DNA of 64,000 bases from Streptomyces sp. BK239 (GTDB taxonomy: Bacteria > Actinomycetota > Actinomycetes > Streptomycetales > Streptomycetaceae), in the NCBI RefSeq assembly GCF_004217285.1, contig NZ_SHKS01000001.1:186001-250000 (forward strand). Direction: 5' to 3'. A program made the translations under genes and the position numbers. Positions 1 through 8,510 of the stretch are shown here, piece after piece; position 1 is the first letter of the stretch, and every line of letters starts with the position of its first letter. The notes beneath the pieces are model-generated. The model was not told the origin of the DNA. It ran no database searches and was given only the letters and a program-made list of their open reading frames with translations.

Positions 1-243
1 CGTGAACTCGCCCTGGTCGCCGACCCGGCCGTGCTGCGCGGCAGACGGTTCGGCAACGCCGTCCTGGTCGCCTGCGACCTGCCCCTGCCGGTCGCCGAAC
101 TGACCCGCCGGGCCGCCTCCGACCCGCACCCCGGCCGCGTCGAACACGGCAGGCCGCTCCTCGACTTCACCGGCGGAGCCGCACCGGTCACCGACGCCTC
201 GGCCGTGGCGTCGCCGGCCCCGCCGCCCTCGGTCTTCGAATGA
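1..243 (+). CDS. C-terminal end of a spermidine synthase-like protein (partial)
   Basis: The reading frame is open from the first base of the window and stops at 241-243, so only the last 80 residues are present and the start lies upstream. The segment reads LRGRRFGNAVLVA, then a PLPV...LTRRAASDP stretch and a GGAAPVTDASAV end. This resembles the C-terminal strand-helix region and Pro/Ala tail of the spermidine/spermine synthase-like proteins common in Streptomyces, which have a Rossmann aminopropyltransferase fold. The catalytic residues are outside the window, so activity cannot be judged. The internal GTG at 31 is not a believable start because coding-like sequence continues before it. Family assignment is from recalled similarity only. 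Confidence 0.55.
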   Translation, partial: RELALVADPAVLRGRRFGNAVLVACDLPLPVAELTRRAASDPHPGRVEHGRPLLDFTGGAAPVTDASAVASPAPPPSVFE

Positions 244-265
244 AAGTCCAACCCCGCACCGGAGT

Positions 266-847
266 TCAGTAGGTGTTGACGTCCACCCGTGGCGGCCCGT
301 CGTGCCAGGTGCAGAACACCGTGACCCGGTCCGCGCCCGAGGCGAAGTCCACCCGGATCCACACGTGCGTCTTCCACACCTGCATGGACCAGCCCGCGCC
401 CGGCGTCGCCGAGACGAGCGAGGCGGACGTCCTGCCGAGGTCGAGGACCACCCGGCCGCCCTCGGTGTCATAGCTCTTGACCTCGCCCGACGAGCCGGGC
501 CCGCCGGGGGCCGCCGCCCTGGAAGCGCCGGAGGCGGACGTGCCCGAGGCGGACGGGTTGGAAGGGGACGGAGGCGGCGCCGACGACGTGTCCGGCGTGC
601 GGCTCTGCCGTGCCGGGGACGGGTCGCCGGAGGGGGAGGGCGAGGGGCCGCTCGTCCCGGACGCCGGCGGTTCGCTCGCCCCGGCCCCCTCGGTCGCCTC
701 ACCCGCCGTCAGCGGCAGGGCGCGCGGCGGGTCGTAGGCCGTGCCGGCCATCACCGTGTGGACGCCCCACCACGACAGCGTGACCGCCGCGCCCGTGGCG
801 AGCGACCACGCGAGCAGGTGTACGAGTCCGCTGCGCATCGCGGCCAT
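266..847 (-). CDS. Secreted Ser/Pro-rich hypothetical protein
   Basis: About 193 residues. The N-terminus (MAAMRSGLVHLLAWSLATGAAVTLSWWGV) has one hydrophobic segment, so the protein is a secreted or membrane-anchored protein. Residues ~45-125 are a low-complexity Ser/Pro/Gly/Ala linker. The C-terminal ~65 residues (EVKSYDTEGGRVVLDLG ... HVWIRVDFASGADRVTVFCTWHDGPPRVDVNTY) look like a compact beta-rich extracellular domain. I do not recognise the domain. A second ATG at 838 would remove three residues; I chose 847 because neither start has a clear ribosome binding site. It is transcribed divergently from the response regulator at 981 and ends next to the gene at 1-243. It could be a sensory partner of the adjacent two-component system, but only position suggests this. 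Confidence 0.75.
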   Translation of the reverse strand: MAAMRSGLVHLLAWSLATGAAVTLSWWGVHTVMAGTAYDPPRALPLTAGEATEGAGASEPPASGTSGPSPSPSGDPSPARQSRTPDTSSAPPPSPSNPSASGTSASGASRAAAPGGPGSSGEVKSYDTEGGRVVLDLGRTSASLVSATPGAGWSMQVWKTHVWIRVDFASGADRVTVFCTWHDGPPRVDVNTY

Positions 848-980
848 CTTGCCCCACGCGCCCCACGGTTGCCGCACGGATGTGCGCCTGGACCGCATGG
901 ACACCTCACCGGTTGTCCCCATGCGACGAGTTGTCCACAGGCCCGAACCGGGCTCGCCGGCATGGCGTAGGTTGCCGCGC

Positions 981-1706
981 ATGGCAAGTGTGCTCGTGGT
1001 CGAGGACGACCAGTTCGTGCGTTCGGCGCTGATCCGGCACCTGACCGACGCCTCGCACCTCGTGCGCAGCGTCGGGACGGCGCTGGAGGCGCTGCGCGAG
1101 GTCGCCCATTTCCGCTTCGACGTCGTCGTCCTGGACCTCGGACTGCCCGACCTGGACGGCTCCGAGGCCCTGAAGATGCTGCGCGGCATCACCGACGTGC
1201 CGGTCATCATCGCCACCGCCCGCGACGACGAGACGGAGATCGTCCGGCTGCTGAACGCCGGGGCGGACGACTACCTCACCAAGCCCTTCTCGGTGGAGCA
1301 CCTCTCCGCACGGATGGCAGCCGTCCTGCGCCGGTCCCGGGCCGGGGCGGGATCGGCCCCGCCGGCCGCGGTGCTGCGGGTCGGCGGACTGACGGTCGAT
1401 CCGCTGCGCCGCCAGGCGGAGTTGGACGGGTCCCGGCTGGACCTCACCCGCCGCGAGTTCGACCTGCTCGCCTTCCTCGCCGGCCGGCCCGGCGTCGTCG
1501 TGCCCCGCCGTGAACTGCTCGCCGAGGTCTGGCAGCAGTCCTACGGCGACGACCAGACCATCGACGTCCATCTGTCCTGGCTGCGCCGCAAACTGGGCGA
1601 GACGGCGGCCCGCCCGCGCTATCTGCACACCCTGCGCGGCGTCGGCGTGAAGCTGGAACCGCCCGCGGCCCAGGACTCGCCGCAGGACCCCGGGGGGCCG
1701 CCGTGA
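981..1706 (+). CDS. OmpR/PhoB-family response regulator
   Basis: 241 residues in two domains. Receiver (residues ~4-115): acidic pocket E8-D9-D10, predicted phosphoacceptor D52 in VVLDLGLPD, and switch lysine K101 in YLTKPF. Winged-helix DNA-binding domain (~135-235): LTRREFDLLAFLAGRPG followed by TIDVHLSWLRRKLGE, the recognition helix region. The start ATG at 981 begins directly with the receiver strand (MASVLVVEDD). There is no good Shine-Dalgarno, and a -10-like TAGGTT at 968-973 suggests a short or absent leader. The kinase starts at 1703 with a GTGA overlap, so the two are translationally coupled. The longer frame upstream of 981 runs through the promoter region and is not real. Confidence 0.93.
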   Translation: MASVLVVEDDQFVRSALIRHLTDASHLVRSVGTALEALREVAHFRFDVVVLDLGLPDLDGSEALKMLRGITDVPVIIATARDDETEIVRLLNAGADDYLTKPFSVEHLSARMAAVLRRSRAGAGSAPPAAVLRVGGLTVDPLRRQAELDGSRLDLTRREFDLLAFLAGRPGVVVPRRELLAEVWQQSYGDDQTIDVHLSWLRRKLGETAARPRYLHTLRGVGVKLEPPAAQDSPQDPGGPP

Positions 1707-3100
1707 GGTGGGCTCTGGTCAAGGTCTGTCTGGCGGTCACCGCCATGGTCGTGGTCGCCTTCGCCGTCCCGCTCGGACTGGTGATCAAGGAGATGGCCCG
1801 CGACCGCGCCTTCTCCAACGCCGAGCGGGAGGCCGCCGTCGTGGTCCCCGCGCTGTCCATCACCACCGACCGGGGCGAGTTGGAGCGGGTCGTGGCCTCC
1901 GCCGGCTCCGGCGACGACATGGCGGTGCACCTGCCGGCGGGCGAGGGCCGCCCGGCCGCCCGCCTGGGCCGCCCGCGTGCCGCCGGCTCCGACGTCGAGG
2001 CCGTGCGCGCCCTGGGCCGTGCCTCCACCGCCGGCGTGCCCGGAGGCTCCGTGCTGCTCCAGCCCGTGGCGCTGGGCCTGGGCACCGTGGTGATCGAGGT
2101 GTACGTCCCCGAGGTCGAGGTCAGCAACGGCGTCGCCACGGCGTGGGCGGTGCTGGCCGGGGTCGGCGTCGCGCTGATCATCGGCTCGGTGGCCGTCGCC
2201 GACCGGCTGGGCGTGCGGATGGTGCGACCGGCCCGGCGGCTGGCGGAGGGCGCGCACGAACTGGGCGAGGGCAAGCTCGGGGCGCGTGTGCCCGAGGAGG
2301 GGCCGGCCGAACTGCGGCTGGCGGCAGTCGCGTTCAACTCCATGGCCGACCAGGTCGTACAACTCCTGGCGAACGAGAGAGAGTTGGCGGCAGACCTGTC
2401 TCACCGCCTGCGGACGCCGCTGACCGTGCTGCGGCTCAACGCGGCCTCCCTCGGCGACTCCCCGGCCGCCGAGCAGACCCGGGCCGCGGTCGCCCAGCTG
2501 GAGCGGGAGGTCGACACGATCATCCGCACCGCGCGCGAGGCCAAGCCGCAGACGGCCGCCGCCGGACCGGGCGCCGGCTGCGACGCGGCCGAGGTCGTGC
2601 GGGAGCGGATGGCGTTCTGGTCCGCCCTCGCGGAGGACGAGGACCGCACCGTGCGGGTGGCCGGAGTGGACCGGCCGGTGCGCGTCCCCGTGGCCCGCGC
2701 CGACCTCGCCGCGGCGCTGGACGCGCTGCTCGGCAACGTGTTCCGGCACACCCCGGAGGGCGCCGCCTTCGCCGTCGACGTGCACGACGCCGAGGACGCG
2801 GTGATCGTGCTGGTGTCGGACGCCGGCCCCGGCATACCCGACCCCGAGGCGGCGATGGCGCGCGGCCGGGGCTCCGGGAACACGGGGTCGACCGGGCTCG
2901 GGCTGGACATCGTGCGCCGGCTCGCGGAGTCGACCGGCGGGGACGTGCGGATCGGGTCCTCGGTGCTGGGCGGGACCGAGGTGCGCGTCCGGCTCCAGCT
3001 GAGCGGGCACGAGCCGCCGCGCCGGGGACACCGCGGGGCCGTCCGCAGACGCCGCGCGGGCCGCCAGCGCCGCTCGGGATCGGTCTTCCCCCGCGCGTGA
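1703..3100 (+). CDS. Membrane sensor histidine kinase
   Basis: 465 residues, the partner of the preceding regulator. TM1 is at ~9-28 and TM2 at ~146-166, framing a small extracytoplasmic sensor loop of ~115 residues. A HAMP-type linker follows (~167-220, RPARRLAEGAHELGEG). The HisKA H-box is DLSHRLRTPL with H234. The HATPase domain has an N-box-like LDALLGNVFRHTPEG, a G1 box VSDAGPGIPD and a G2-like GSTGLGLDIVRRL. The GTG start overlaps the regulator stop (GTGA). The stimulus is unknown; the short loop has no recognisable ligand domain. Arg-rich C-terminal tail. No clear terminator follows. Confidence 0.92.
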   Translation: MRWALVKVCLAVTAMVVVAFAVPLGLVIKEMARDRAFSNAEREAAVVVPALSITTDRGELERVVASAGSGDDMAVHLPAGEGRPAARLGRPRAAGSDVEAVRALGRASTAGVPGGSVLLQPVALGLGTVVIEVYVPEVEVSNGVATAWAVLAGVGVALIIGSVAVADRLGVRMVRPARRLAEGAHELGEGKLGARVPEEGPAELRLAAVAFNSMADQVVQLLANERELAADLSHRLRTPLTVLRLNAASLGDSPAAEQTRAAVAQLEREVDTIIRTAREAKPQTAAAGPGAGCDAAEVVRERMAFWSALAEDEDRTVRVAGVDRPVRVPVARADLAAALDALLGNVFRHTPEGAAFAVDVHDAEDAVIVLVSDAGPGIPDPEAAMARGRGSGNTGSTGLGLDIVRRLAESTGGDVRIGSSVLGGTEVRVRLQLSGHEPPRRGHRGAVRRRRAGRQRRSGSVFPRA

Positions 3101-3304
3101 CCTGCCCCGTCGTGGATCTCACACCGGGCGAAACGGGCCCAGTCGGGTCGATTACGGTTCGACAACCGGCGCTCTCAGCTCTTGACGCGTGCCGGGAAAC
3201 GGGGCTGTCATTGCGCAACCGTGTTCGGTCAAGTTCGTTTCTGGTCAATTAAGGTCCGCTTTCCAGCCGGGCCGCGTGGCCGAACCTTGCCCCTGGAGCC
3301 GTAC

Positions 3305-4621
3305 ATGCACGACCTCTCCCCCTCCGGCCTCGCCCACCGCGCCCCCAGCCGCCGCACCCTCCTGCGCGGCATGGGCGGCGCCGCCGTCCTCGGCGCCGGC
3401 ATCCCCCTGCTGAGCGCCTGCGGCGGCAGCGGCACGGCCGCCGCCGACCCCAAGACGGTCACCGTCGGCTCCAACGCGTCCGACCCCGTGCCGAAGAAGG
3501 CCTTCGCCGACATCTACGCGGCCTTCACCCAGCAGTCCGGGATCAAGGTCCGCGTGAACACCAAGGACCACAACACCTTTCAGGAACAGATCAACTCCTA
3601 CCTCCAGGGCACCCCGGACGACGTGTTCCACTGGTTCGCCGGCTACCGCATGCAGTTCTTCGCGGCCAAGAAGCTCGCCACCCCGGTCGACGAGGTGTGG
3701 CAGAAGATCGGCGGCGACTTCCCCGAGGCCATGAAGGCGCTCAGCAAGGGCGAGGACGGCAAGTACTACTTCGTCCCGCTGTACACGTACCCGTGGGCGC
3801 TCTTCTACCGCAAAAGCGTCTTCCGGCAGTACGGCTACACCGTCCCCACCACCTGGGACCAGCTCGTCGCGCTGTGCAAGCGGATGCAGCAGGACAAGCT
3901 CGTGCCGATAGCCTTCGGCGACAAGGACGCCTGGCCCGCGCTCGGCACCTTCGACCAGATCAACTTCCGCACCAACGGCTACGACTTCCACGTCGAGCTG
4001 ATGGCGGGCAAGGCCTCCTGGACCGACGCCAAGGTGCGCAAGACCTTCGACCACTGGGCCGAGATCCTGCCCTACCACCAGGACGGCGCCGTGGGCCGCA
4101 CCTGGCAGGACGCCGCGCAGACCCTCGTCTCCAAGAAGGCCGGCATGTACTTGCTGGGCACGTTCGTCGCGCAGCAGTTCACCGACCAGGCCGACCTCGA
4201 CGACCTGGACTTCTTCGCCTTCCCGGAGATCGACCCGGCGTACGGACAGGACACCGTCGAGGCGCCCACCGACGGGTTCATGCTCAGCAAGGCCCCCAAG
4301 AACAAGCAGGGAGCCCTCAAGCTGCTGGAGTACCTCGGCACCCCGCAGGCCGAGGCGGTCTACCTCAAGGCCGACCCGAGCGTCGTCGCCGCCTCCACCA
4401 AGGCCGACACCTCCTCGTACACCGCCCTTCAGAAGAAGGCGTACGCGATGATCACCGGCGCCAAGAGCCTCACCCAGTTCATGGACCGCGACAGCCGGCC
4501 CGACTTCACCTCCACGGTGATGCAGCCCGCGCTGCAGAAGTTCATCCGCGACCCCAAGGGCGTCGACAGCCTGCTGACCTCGATCGAGCGGCAGAAGAAG
4601 ACGATCTTCGCGTCCGGCTGA
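3305..4621 (+). CDS. Sugar ABC transporter, lipoprotein substrate-binding protein (CUT1)
   Basis: 438 residues. The leader has a twin-arginine motif (SRRTLLRG, R16-R17) followed by a lipobox LLSAC with C39, so it is probably a Tat-exported lipoprotein anchored on the outer face of the membrane. The mature part is a family-1 type extracellular solute-binding protein (opening VTVGSNASDPVPKKAFADIYAAFTQQSGIKV; PLYTYPWALFYRKSVF in the hinge region). ATG 3305 is preceded by CTGGAG; the longer frame from 3182 would bury the signal peptide. The stop overlaps the next permease start (TGATG). The substrate cannot be deduced; a carbohydrate is likely from the family. 3101-3304 upstream carries the promoter, with GGTCAA repeated at 3226 and 3243. 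Confidence 0.9.
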   Translation: MHDLSPSGLAHRAPSRRTLLRGMGGAAVLGAGIPLLSACGGSGTAAADPKTVTVGSNASDPVPKKAFADIYAAFTQQSGIKVRVNTKDHNTFQEQINSYLQGTPDDVFHWFAGYRMQFFAAKKLATPVDEVWQKIGGDFPEAMKALSKGEDGKYYFVPLYTYPWALFYRKSVFRQYGYTVPTTWDQLVALCKRMQQDKLVPIAFGDKDAWPALGTFDQINFRTNGYDFHVELMAGKASWTDAKVRKTFDHWAEILPYHQDGAVGRTWQDAAQTLVSKKAGMYLLGTFVAQQFTDQADLDDLDFFAFPEIDPAYGQDTVEAPTDGFMLSKAPKNKQGALKLLEYLGTPQAEAVYLKADPSVVAASTKADTSSYTALQKKAYAMITGAKSLTQFMDRDSRPDFTSTVMQPALQKFIRDPKGVDSLLTSIERQKKTIFASG

Positions 4622-5541
4622 TGAGCACCGACATCCACGACAAGACGGGCCACCGCCGTCTGCTCACCCGGCGTGACCGCTTCACGCTCGGGCTGATGGC
4701 GGGTGTGCCCACGGTCCTGCACGTGGCCCTCGTCTGGGTCACGGCCCTCGCCTCGATCGCGCTGGCCTTCACCACCTGGGACGGCATCGGCTTCGACTCC
4801 ATCCGCTGGGTGGGCCTCGCCAACTTCAAGGAACTGTTCACCACCAACCCGCAGTTCTGGCCGGCCGTCGAGCACAACGTCATCTGGTTCGTCGTCCTCA
4901 TCCTGATCCCGACGCCGATCGGCCTGTTCCTCGCCGTGCAGCTGGACAAGAAGATCCGCTTCAGCCGGGTCTACCAGACCGCGTTCTTCCTGCCCGTCGT
5001 GGTGTCCATGGCCGTCATCGGGTTCGTCTGGCAGCTCGTCTACAACCCCGACACCGGGCTGATCAACAGCCTCATCGGAGCGAACCGGCCCGGCCACTAC
5101 ATCGACTGGATCGGCGACCCCGACCTCAACCTCTGGGCCGTCCTGGTAGCCGCCTCCTGGCGGCACGCCGGATACATGATGATCCTCTACCTGGCCGGTC
5201 TGAAGAGCGTCGACCCGGCGCTGCGCGAGGCCTCGGCACTGGACGGCGCGGGCGAGTGGCAGACGTTCAGGAACGTCGTCTTCCCCGCCCTGCGCCCCAC
5301 CAACACCGTCGTCCTCGTCGTCACGATCATCGAGGCCCTGCGCGCCTTCGACCTCGTCTTCGTCTTCAACAAGGGCGCCCAGGGCACCGAACTGCTGTCG
5401 ATCCTGGTGACCGACAACATCATCGGCGAGTCCAGCCGCATCGGCTACGGCTCCGCCATCGCCGTCGTCCTCCTGGTGATCTCCCTCGTCGTGATCATCC
5501 CCTACCTGGTGGCGACCTTCCGTAAGGAGCGGCGCGCATGA
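4621..5541 (+). CDS. Sugar ABC transporter permease (MalF-like)
   Basis: 306 residues with about six hydrophobic segments, starting after a short cytoplasmic basic N-terminus (HRRLLTRRDRF). The EAA loop that docks to the ATPase is EASALDGAGEWQTFRNVVFPAL, near residue 205. ATG 4621 overlaps the stop of the binding-protein gene by one base, and its own stop overlaps the next permease start (ATGA), giving a tightly coupled three-gene operon. The UgpA/MalF subfamily is inferred from length and position. No ATP-binding subunit is in the operon; in Streptomyces such CUT1 importers commonly share the MsiK ATPase encoded elsewhere. Confidence 0.92.
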   Translation: MSTDIHDKTGHRRLLTRRDRFTLGLMAGVPTVLHVALVWVTALASIALAFTTWDGIGFDSIRWVGLANFKELFTTNPQFWPAVEHNVIWFVVLILIPTPIGLFLAVQLDKKIRFSRVYQTAFFLPVVVSMAVIGFVWQLVYNPDTGLINSLIGANRPGHYIDWIGDPDLNLWAVLVAASWRHAGYMMILYLAGLKSVDPALREASALDGAGEWQTFRNVVFPALRPTNTVVLVVTIIEALRAFDLVFVFNKGAQGTELLSILVTDNIIGESSRIGYGSAIAVVLLVISLVVIIPYLVATFRKERRA

Positions 5542-6425
5542 GCACCGCGAGCGCTGCGGGCAAGCAGCGCACCCCCGTCCGCCCCGCCCGGATCCTGCTG
5601 CACGCCTTCCTGGTCGTCACCGCCCTGGCCTGGCTCGCCCCGCTGCTGTGGGCGCTGCTCGCCGCGATGCGCCCGTACGCCGAGACCAGCACCAAGGGCT
5701 ACGTCTCCTGGCCCGACAAGCTGAGCCTGGACAACTTCACCAACGCGTTCGAGCAGTCCGACATGCTGCACTACTTCGGCAACACGCTGATCATCGCCGT
5801 CCCGGCGGTGGTACTGACGCTGTTCCTGTCGTCGATGGTCGCCTTCTACGTCAGCCGCTTCGACTTCCGCCTCAACCTGGCGCTGCTGCTGGTCTTCACC
5901 GCCGGCAACCTGCTCCCGCAACAGGTCATCATCACCCCGCTGTACCGCCTGTACCTGCTCGTCGACCTGCCCGGCATCACGGTGAGCGGCAAGCTGTACG
6001 ACTCCGCCCTCGGGCTCGTGCTCATCCACGTGGCGTTCCAGTCCGGCTTCTGCGCCTTCGTGCTGAGCAACTACATGCGCTCCCTGCCGCACGAGCTGAC
6101 CGAGGCCGCCCTCGTCGACGGCGCCTCCGTGTGGCGGCTCTACCGGCAGATCGTGCTGCCCCTGTGCAAGCCCGCGATGGCGGCCCTGGCCACCCTGCTC
6201 TCCATCTGGATCTACAACGACTTCTTCTGGGCCATCGTCCTGATCTCCACCGGCGAGAACATGCCGATCACCTCCGCCCTCAACAACCTCTCCGGCCAGT
6301 ACTTCACCGACCCCAACCTCGTCGCCGCCGGCGCGCTGCTCACCGCGATCCCCACGCTCGTCGTGTACTTCGCACTGCAACGGCAGTTCGTCAGCGGCCT
6401 GACACTGGGCGCCAACAAGGGCTGA
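5538..6425 (+). CDS. Sugar ABC transporter permease (MalG-like)
   Basis: 295 residues with six predicted membrane segments. The EAA loop is EAALVDGASVWRLYRQIVLPL in the second half, characteristic of MalG/CUT1 inner-membrane subunits. ATG 5538 lies in an ATGA overlap with the preceding permease. It is the last gene of the importer operon; 25 bases after its stop the remnant of an unrelated gene begins. It forms the heteromeric channel with the product of 4621-5541 and needs an external ATPase. Confidence 0.92.
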   Translation: MSTASAAGKQRTPVRPARILLHAFLVVTALAWLAPLLWALLAAMRPYAETSTKGYVSWPDKLSLDNFTNAFEQSDMLHYFGNTLIIAVPAVVLTLFLSSMVAFYVSRFDFRLNLALLLVFTAGNLLPQQVIITPLYRLYLLVDLPGITVSGKLYDSALGLVLIHVAFQSGFCAFVLSNYMRSLPHELTEAALVDGASVWRLYRQIVLPLCKPAMAALATLLSIWIYNDFFWAIVLISTGENMPITSALNNLSGQYFTDPNLVAAGALLTAIPTLVVYFALQRQFVSGLTLGANKG

Positions 6426-6450
6426 GACCCGCTCCGCGAGACACATTTAG

Positions 6451-6867
6451 GCCACCGCCGGACGGACAGCCACCGGCGGCCGGCCCCTGCCTGCGCTACT
6501 GGACGCGCTGGCGGCGGCGGTGACCGATACCGGCGGCGAGACCGCGAAGCGATGGGCGGAATTCACCGAAGTCGGCCTGGGTGACAGCCCGGCCCGTGCA
6601 CTGTGGAGGCACCTCATGGCCACGTACACCCCCCGTTTCCCCGGCAGGGGCACGCTCGTCGAGGAAGCCATGAGCGAGGGTGAGGCAAAAGGCGAGGCCA
6701 AGGGGCGCGCCGCGGACATCCTCCGCATTCTCGACCGGCGTGGCATCGAGGTGTCCGAGGCGGTGCGGGAGAGTGTCACGTCCTGCACCGATCTGGACGC
6801 CCTGGGCACCTGGCTCGACCGCTCTCTCACCGCCTCGGCCGCCGAAGAGCTGTTCGACGGGGCGTAA
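6451..6867 (+). pseudogene. Remnant of an Rpn-like (PD-(D/E)XK) nuclease-family protein
   Basis: An open frame from the codon after the TAG at 6448 to the stop at 6867 encodes ~138 residues. They match my recollection of the C-terminal third of a ~290-residue paralogous family widespread in Streptomyces, usually annotated hypothetical or Rpn/transposase-like nuclease. Visible hallmarks are LLDALAAAV, TAKRWAEFTEVGLGDSPARALWRHLM, a short Glu/Gly/Lys/Ala repeat (EGEAKGEAKGRAADILRILDRRGI) and the end LDTWLDR-like GTWLDRSLTASAAEELF. The N-terminal catalytic domain is missing because the permease gene ends 25 bases before. GTG 6520 could start a 115-residue product, but there is no RBS. I interpret it as a truncated copy; a functional small protein is possible. 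Confidence 0.6.
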
Positions 6868-6885
6868 CCGGTGCTCGTGGCACAG

Positions 6886-6921
6886 CGGGGCGCGGCACAC
6901 CCCCCGGTGTGCCGCGCCCCG
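6886..6921. terminator. Bidirectional hairpin terminator
   Basis: A perfect 15-bp inverted repeat (arms 6886-6900 and 6907-6921, CGGGGCGCGGCACAC) with a 6-base loop lies between the convergent remnant gene and bglC. It ends 20 bases beyond the bglC stop. Confidence 0.75.
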
Positions 6922-6941
6922 TCCCCCGCTCCCCCGGAGGG

Positions 6942-8378
6942 TCAGGTGGTCTCAAGCGGCGGCAGCGTCCCCGTCTTCGCCGCCTGGGCGTACCACAGGG
7001 CGCTCGACTTCGGGGTGCGGGCCAGCGTCGCGTAGTCCACGTACACCGCGCCGAACCGCTTCTGGTAGCCGTACGCCCACTCGAAGTTGTCCATCAGGGA
7101 CCACAGGAAGTAGCCCCGGACGTCAGCGCCCTCCGCGATGGCACGGCGGACCGCCCGCAGATGGCCGTGCAGGTAGGCGACGCGCTCCGGGTCGTTCACC
7201 CGGCCGTCGGCGTCCGGCTTGTCGTCGTAGGCCGCGCCGTTCTCCGTGATGTAGAGCGGCAGGCCCGGGGCCTCCTTGGTGTACCGCATGATCAGGTCGT
7301 GCAGGCCCGTCGGGTCGACGGTCCAGCCCATCTCCGTGCGCTCGCCCGGCGTCTGGTGGAAGGCGACGTCGTCCGCGCCCGGCCAGGGGGAGTGCGAGCT
7401 CGCGCCGTGACCGTCCGCGCGCGGGCCCTTCGGGTCGGCGTCCGCCGCCGAGACGAGCGTGGGCGTGTAGTAGTTGAGGCCCAGCGCGTCCAACGGCTGC
7501 TGGATCGCGCGCAGATCGCCGTCGAGGACGAACGACCAGTCCGTGACCGACGACGTCGAGGCGAGCAGCGTCTCGGGGTAGGCCCCGTGCAGCAGCGGGC
7601 CGTGGAAGACGCCGTTGGCCAGGTCGTCGATCGTGCGGACGGCGGCGAGATCGGCCTCCGTCTGCGAAAGGGGCCGCACCACCGAGGAGTTGAGGCTGAT
7701 CGCGATCGAGTTGCGGGCCGGCATCGCCGACCGCAGCGCCGACGTGCCCAGGCCGTGCGCCAGGTTCAGGTGGTGCGCGGCGCGCAGCGAGGCCGCCGGG
7801 TCCGTGCGGCCCGGGGCGTGCACACCGGAGGCGTATCCGAGGAACGCGCTGCACCACGGCTCGTTCAGCGTGATCCAGTGCTCCACCCGGTCGCCGAGCG
7901 CCTCCCCGACGATCTGCGCGTACTCGGCGAACCGGTGCGCCGTGTCGCGCTCCGGCCAGCCGCCCGCGTCCTCCAGCTCCTGCGGGAGGTCCCAGTGGTA
8001 CAGGGTGATCGCCGGCTTGATGCCCTTGTCCAGCAGCTCGTCCACCAGGCGGCGGTAGAAGTCCAGGCCCACCTGGACGGCGGGGCCGCGCCCGGTCGGC
8101 TGGACCCGCGACCACGAGATGGAGAAGCGGTACGCCGACAGGCCCAGCTCCGCCATCAGCGCCACGTCGTCGCGGTAGCGGTGGTAGTGGTCGACGGCGA
8201 TGTCACCGGTCTCACCGCCGGCGGTCTTGCCCGGCGTGTGGCTGAAGGTGTCCCAGATCGACGGGGTGCGGCCGTCCTCCCGCACCGCCCCCTCGATCTG
8301 GTACGCGGAGGTCGCGGCGCCCCAGAGGAAGGCGGGCGGAAAGGTCACCGGGGTGGCCGACTGTGCGGACTCAGGCAT
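6942..8378 (-). CDS. bglC: Family 1 beta-glucosidase
   Basis: 478 residues, full length for GH1. It hydrolyses cellobiose/cellotriose to glucose inside the cell; no signal peptide is present. The acid/base is in the TLNEP motif (Glu near residue 172) and the nucleophile is in ITENG (Glu near 379). The N-terminal [15 protein letters not shown] motif is typical. It follows cebG in the same direction with a 132-bp gap and has its own CebR-like operator (8378-8391) touching the first base of the ATG. Binding of a repressor there would block initiation directly. Orthology to Streptomyces bglC rests on sequence plus its place in the ceb locus. Confidence 0.94.
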   Translation of the reverse strand: MPESAQSATPVTFPPAFLWGAATSAYQIEGAVREDGRTPSIWDTFSHTPGKTAGGETGDIAVDHYHRYRDDVALMAELGLSAYRFSISWSRVQPTGRGPAVQVGLDFYRRLVDELLDKGIKPAITLYHWDLPQELEDAGGWPERDTAHRFAEYAQIVGEALGDRVEHWITLNEPWCSAFLGYASGVHAPGRTDPAASLRAAHHLNLAHGLGTSALRSAMPARNSIAISLNSSVVRPLSQTEADLAAVRTIDDLANGVFHGPLLHGAYPETLLASTSSVTDWSFVLDGDLRAIQQPLDALGLNYYTPTLVSAADADPKGPRADGHGASSHSPWPGADDVAFHQTPGERTEMGWTVDPTGLHDLIMRYTKEAPGLPLYITENGAAYDDKPDADGRVNDPERVAYLHGHLRAVRRAIAEGADVRGYFLWSLMDNFEWAYGYQKRFGAVYVDYATLARTPKSSALWYAQAAKTGTLPPLETT

Positions 8379-8391
8379 GGAAGCGCTCCCA
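8378..8391. promoter_or_regulatory. CebR operator at the bglC start
   Basis: TGGAAGCGCTCCCA differs by one base from the perfect CebR palindrome TGGGAGCGCTCCCA found upstream of cebE in this same window. It overlaps the A of the bglC start codon. CebR boxes of this form are known in S. griseus, S. reticuli and S. scabies. Confidence 0.88.
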
Positions 8392-8510
8392 TGGTTGGTC
8401 GTCGAGGTCGTCGCCGACCGACGGAGGATGGGGGGTGAGGTGATGCGGTGGTACGGAGGGGCCGGGGCGGCGATGACCCGGCCCCGCCAGGAGACAGGGA
8501 CGGGCGGGCC

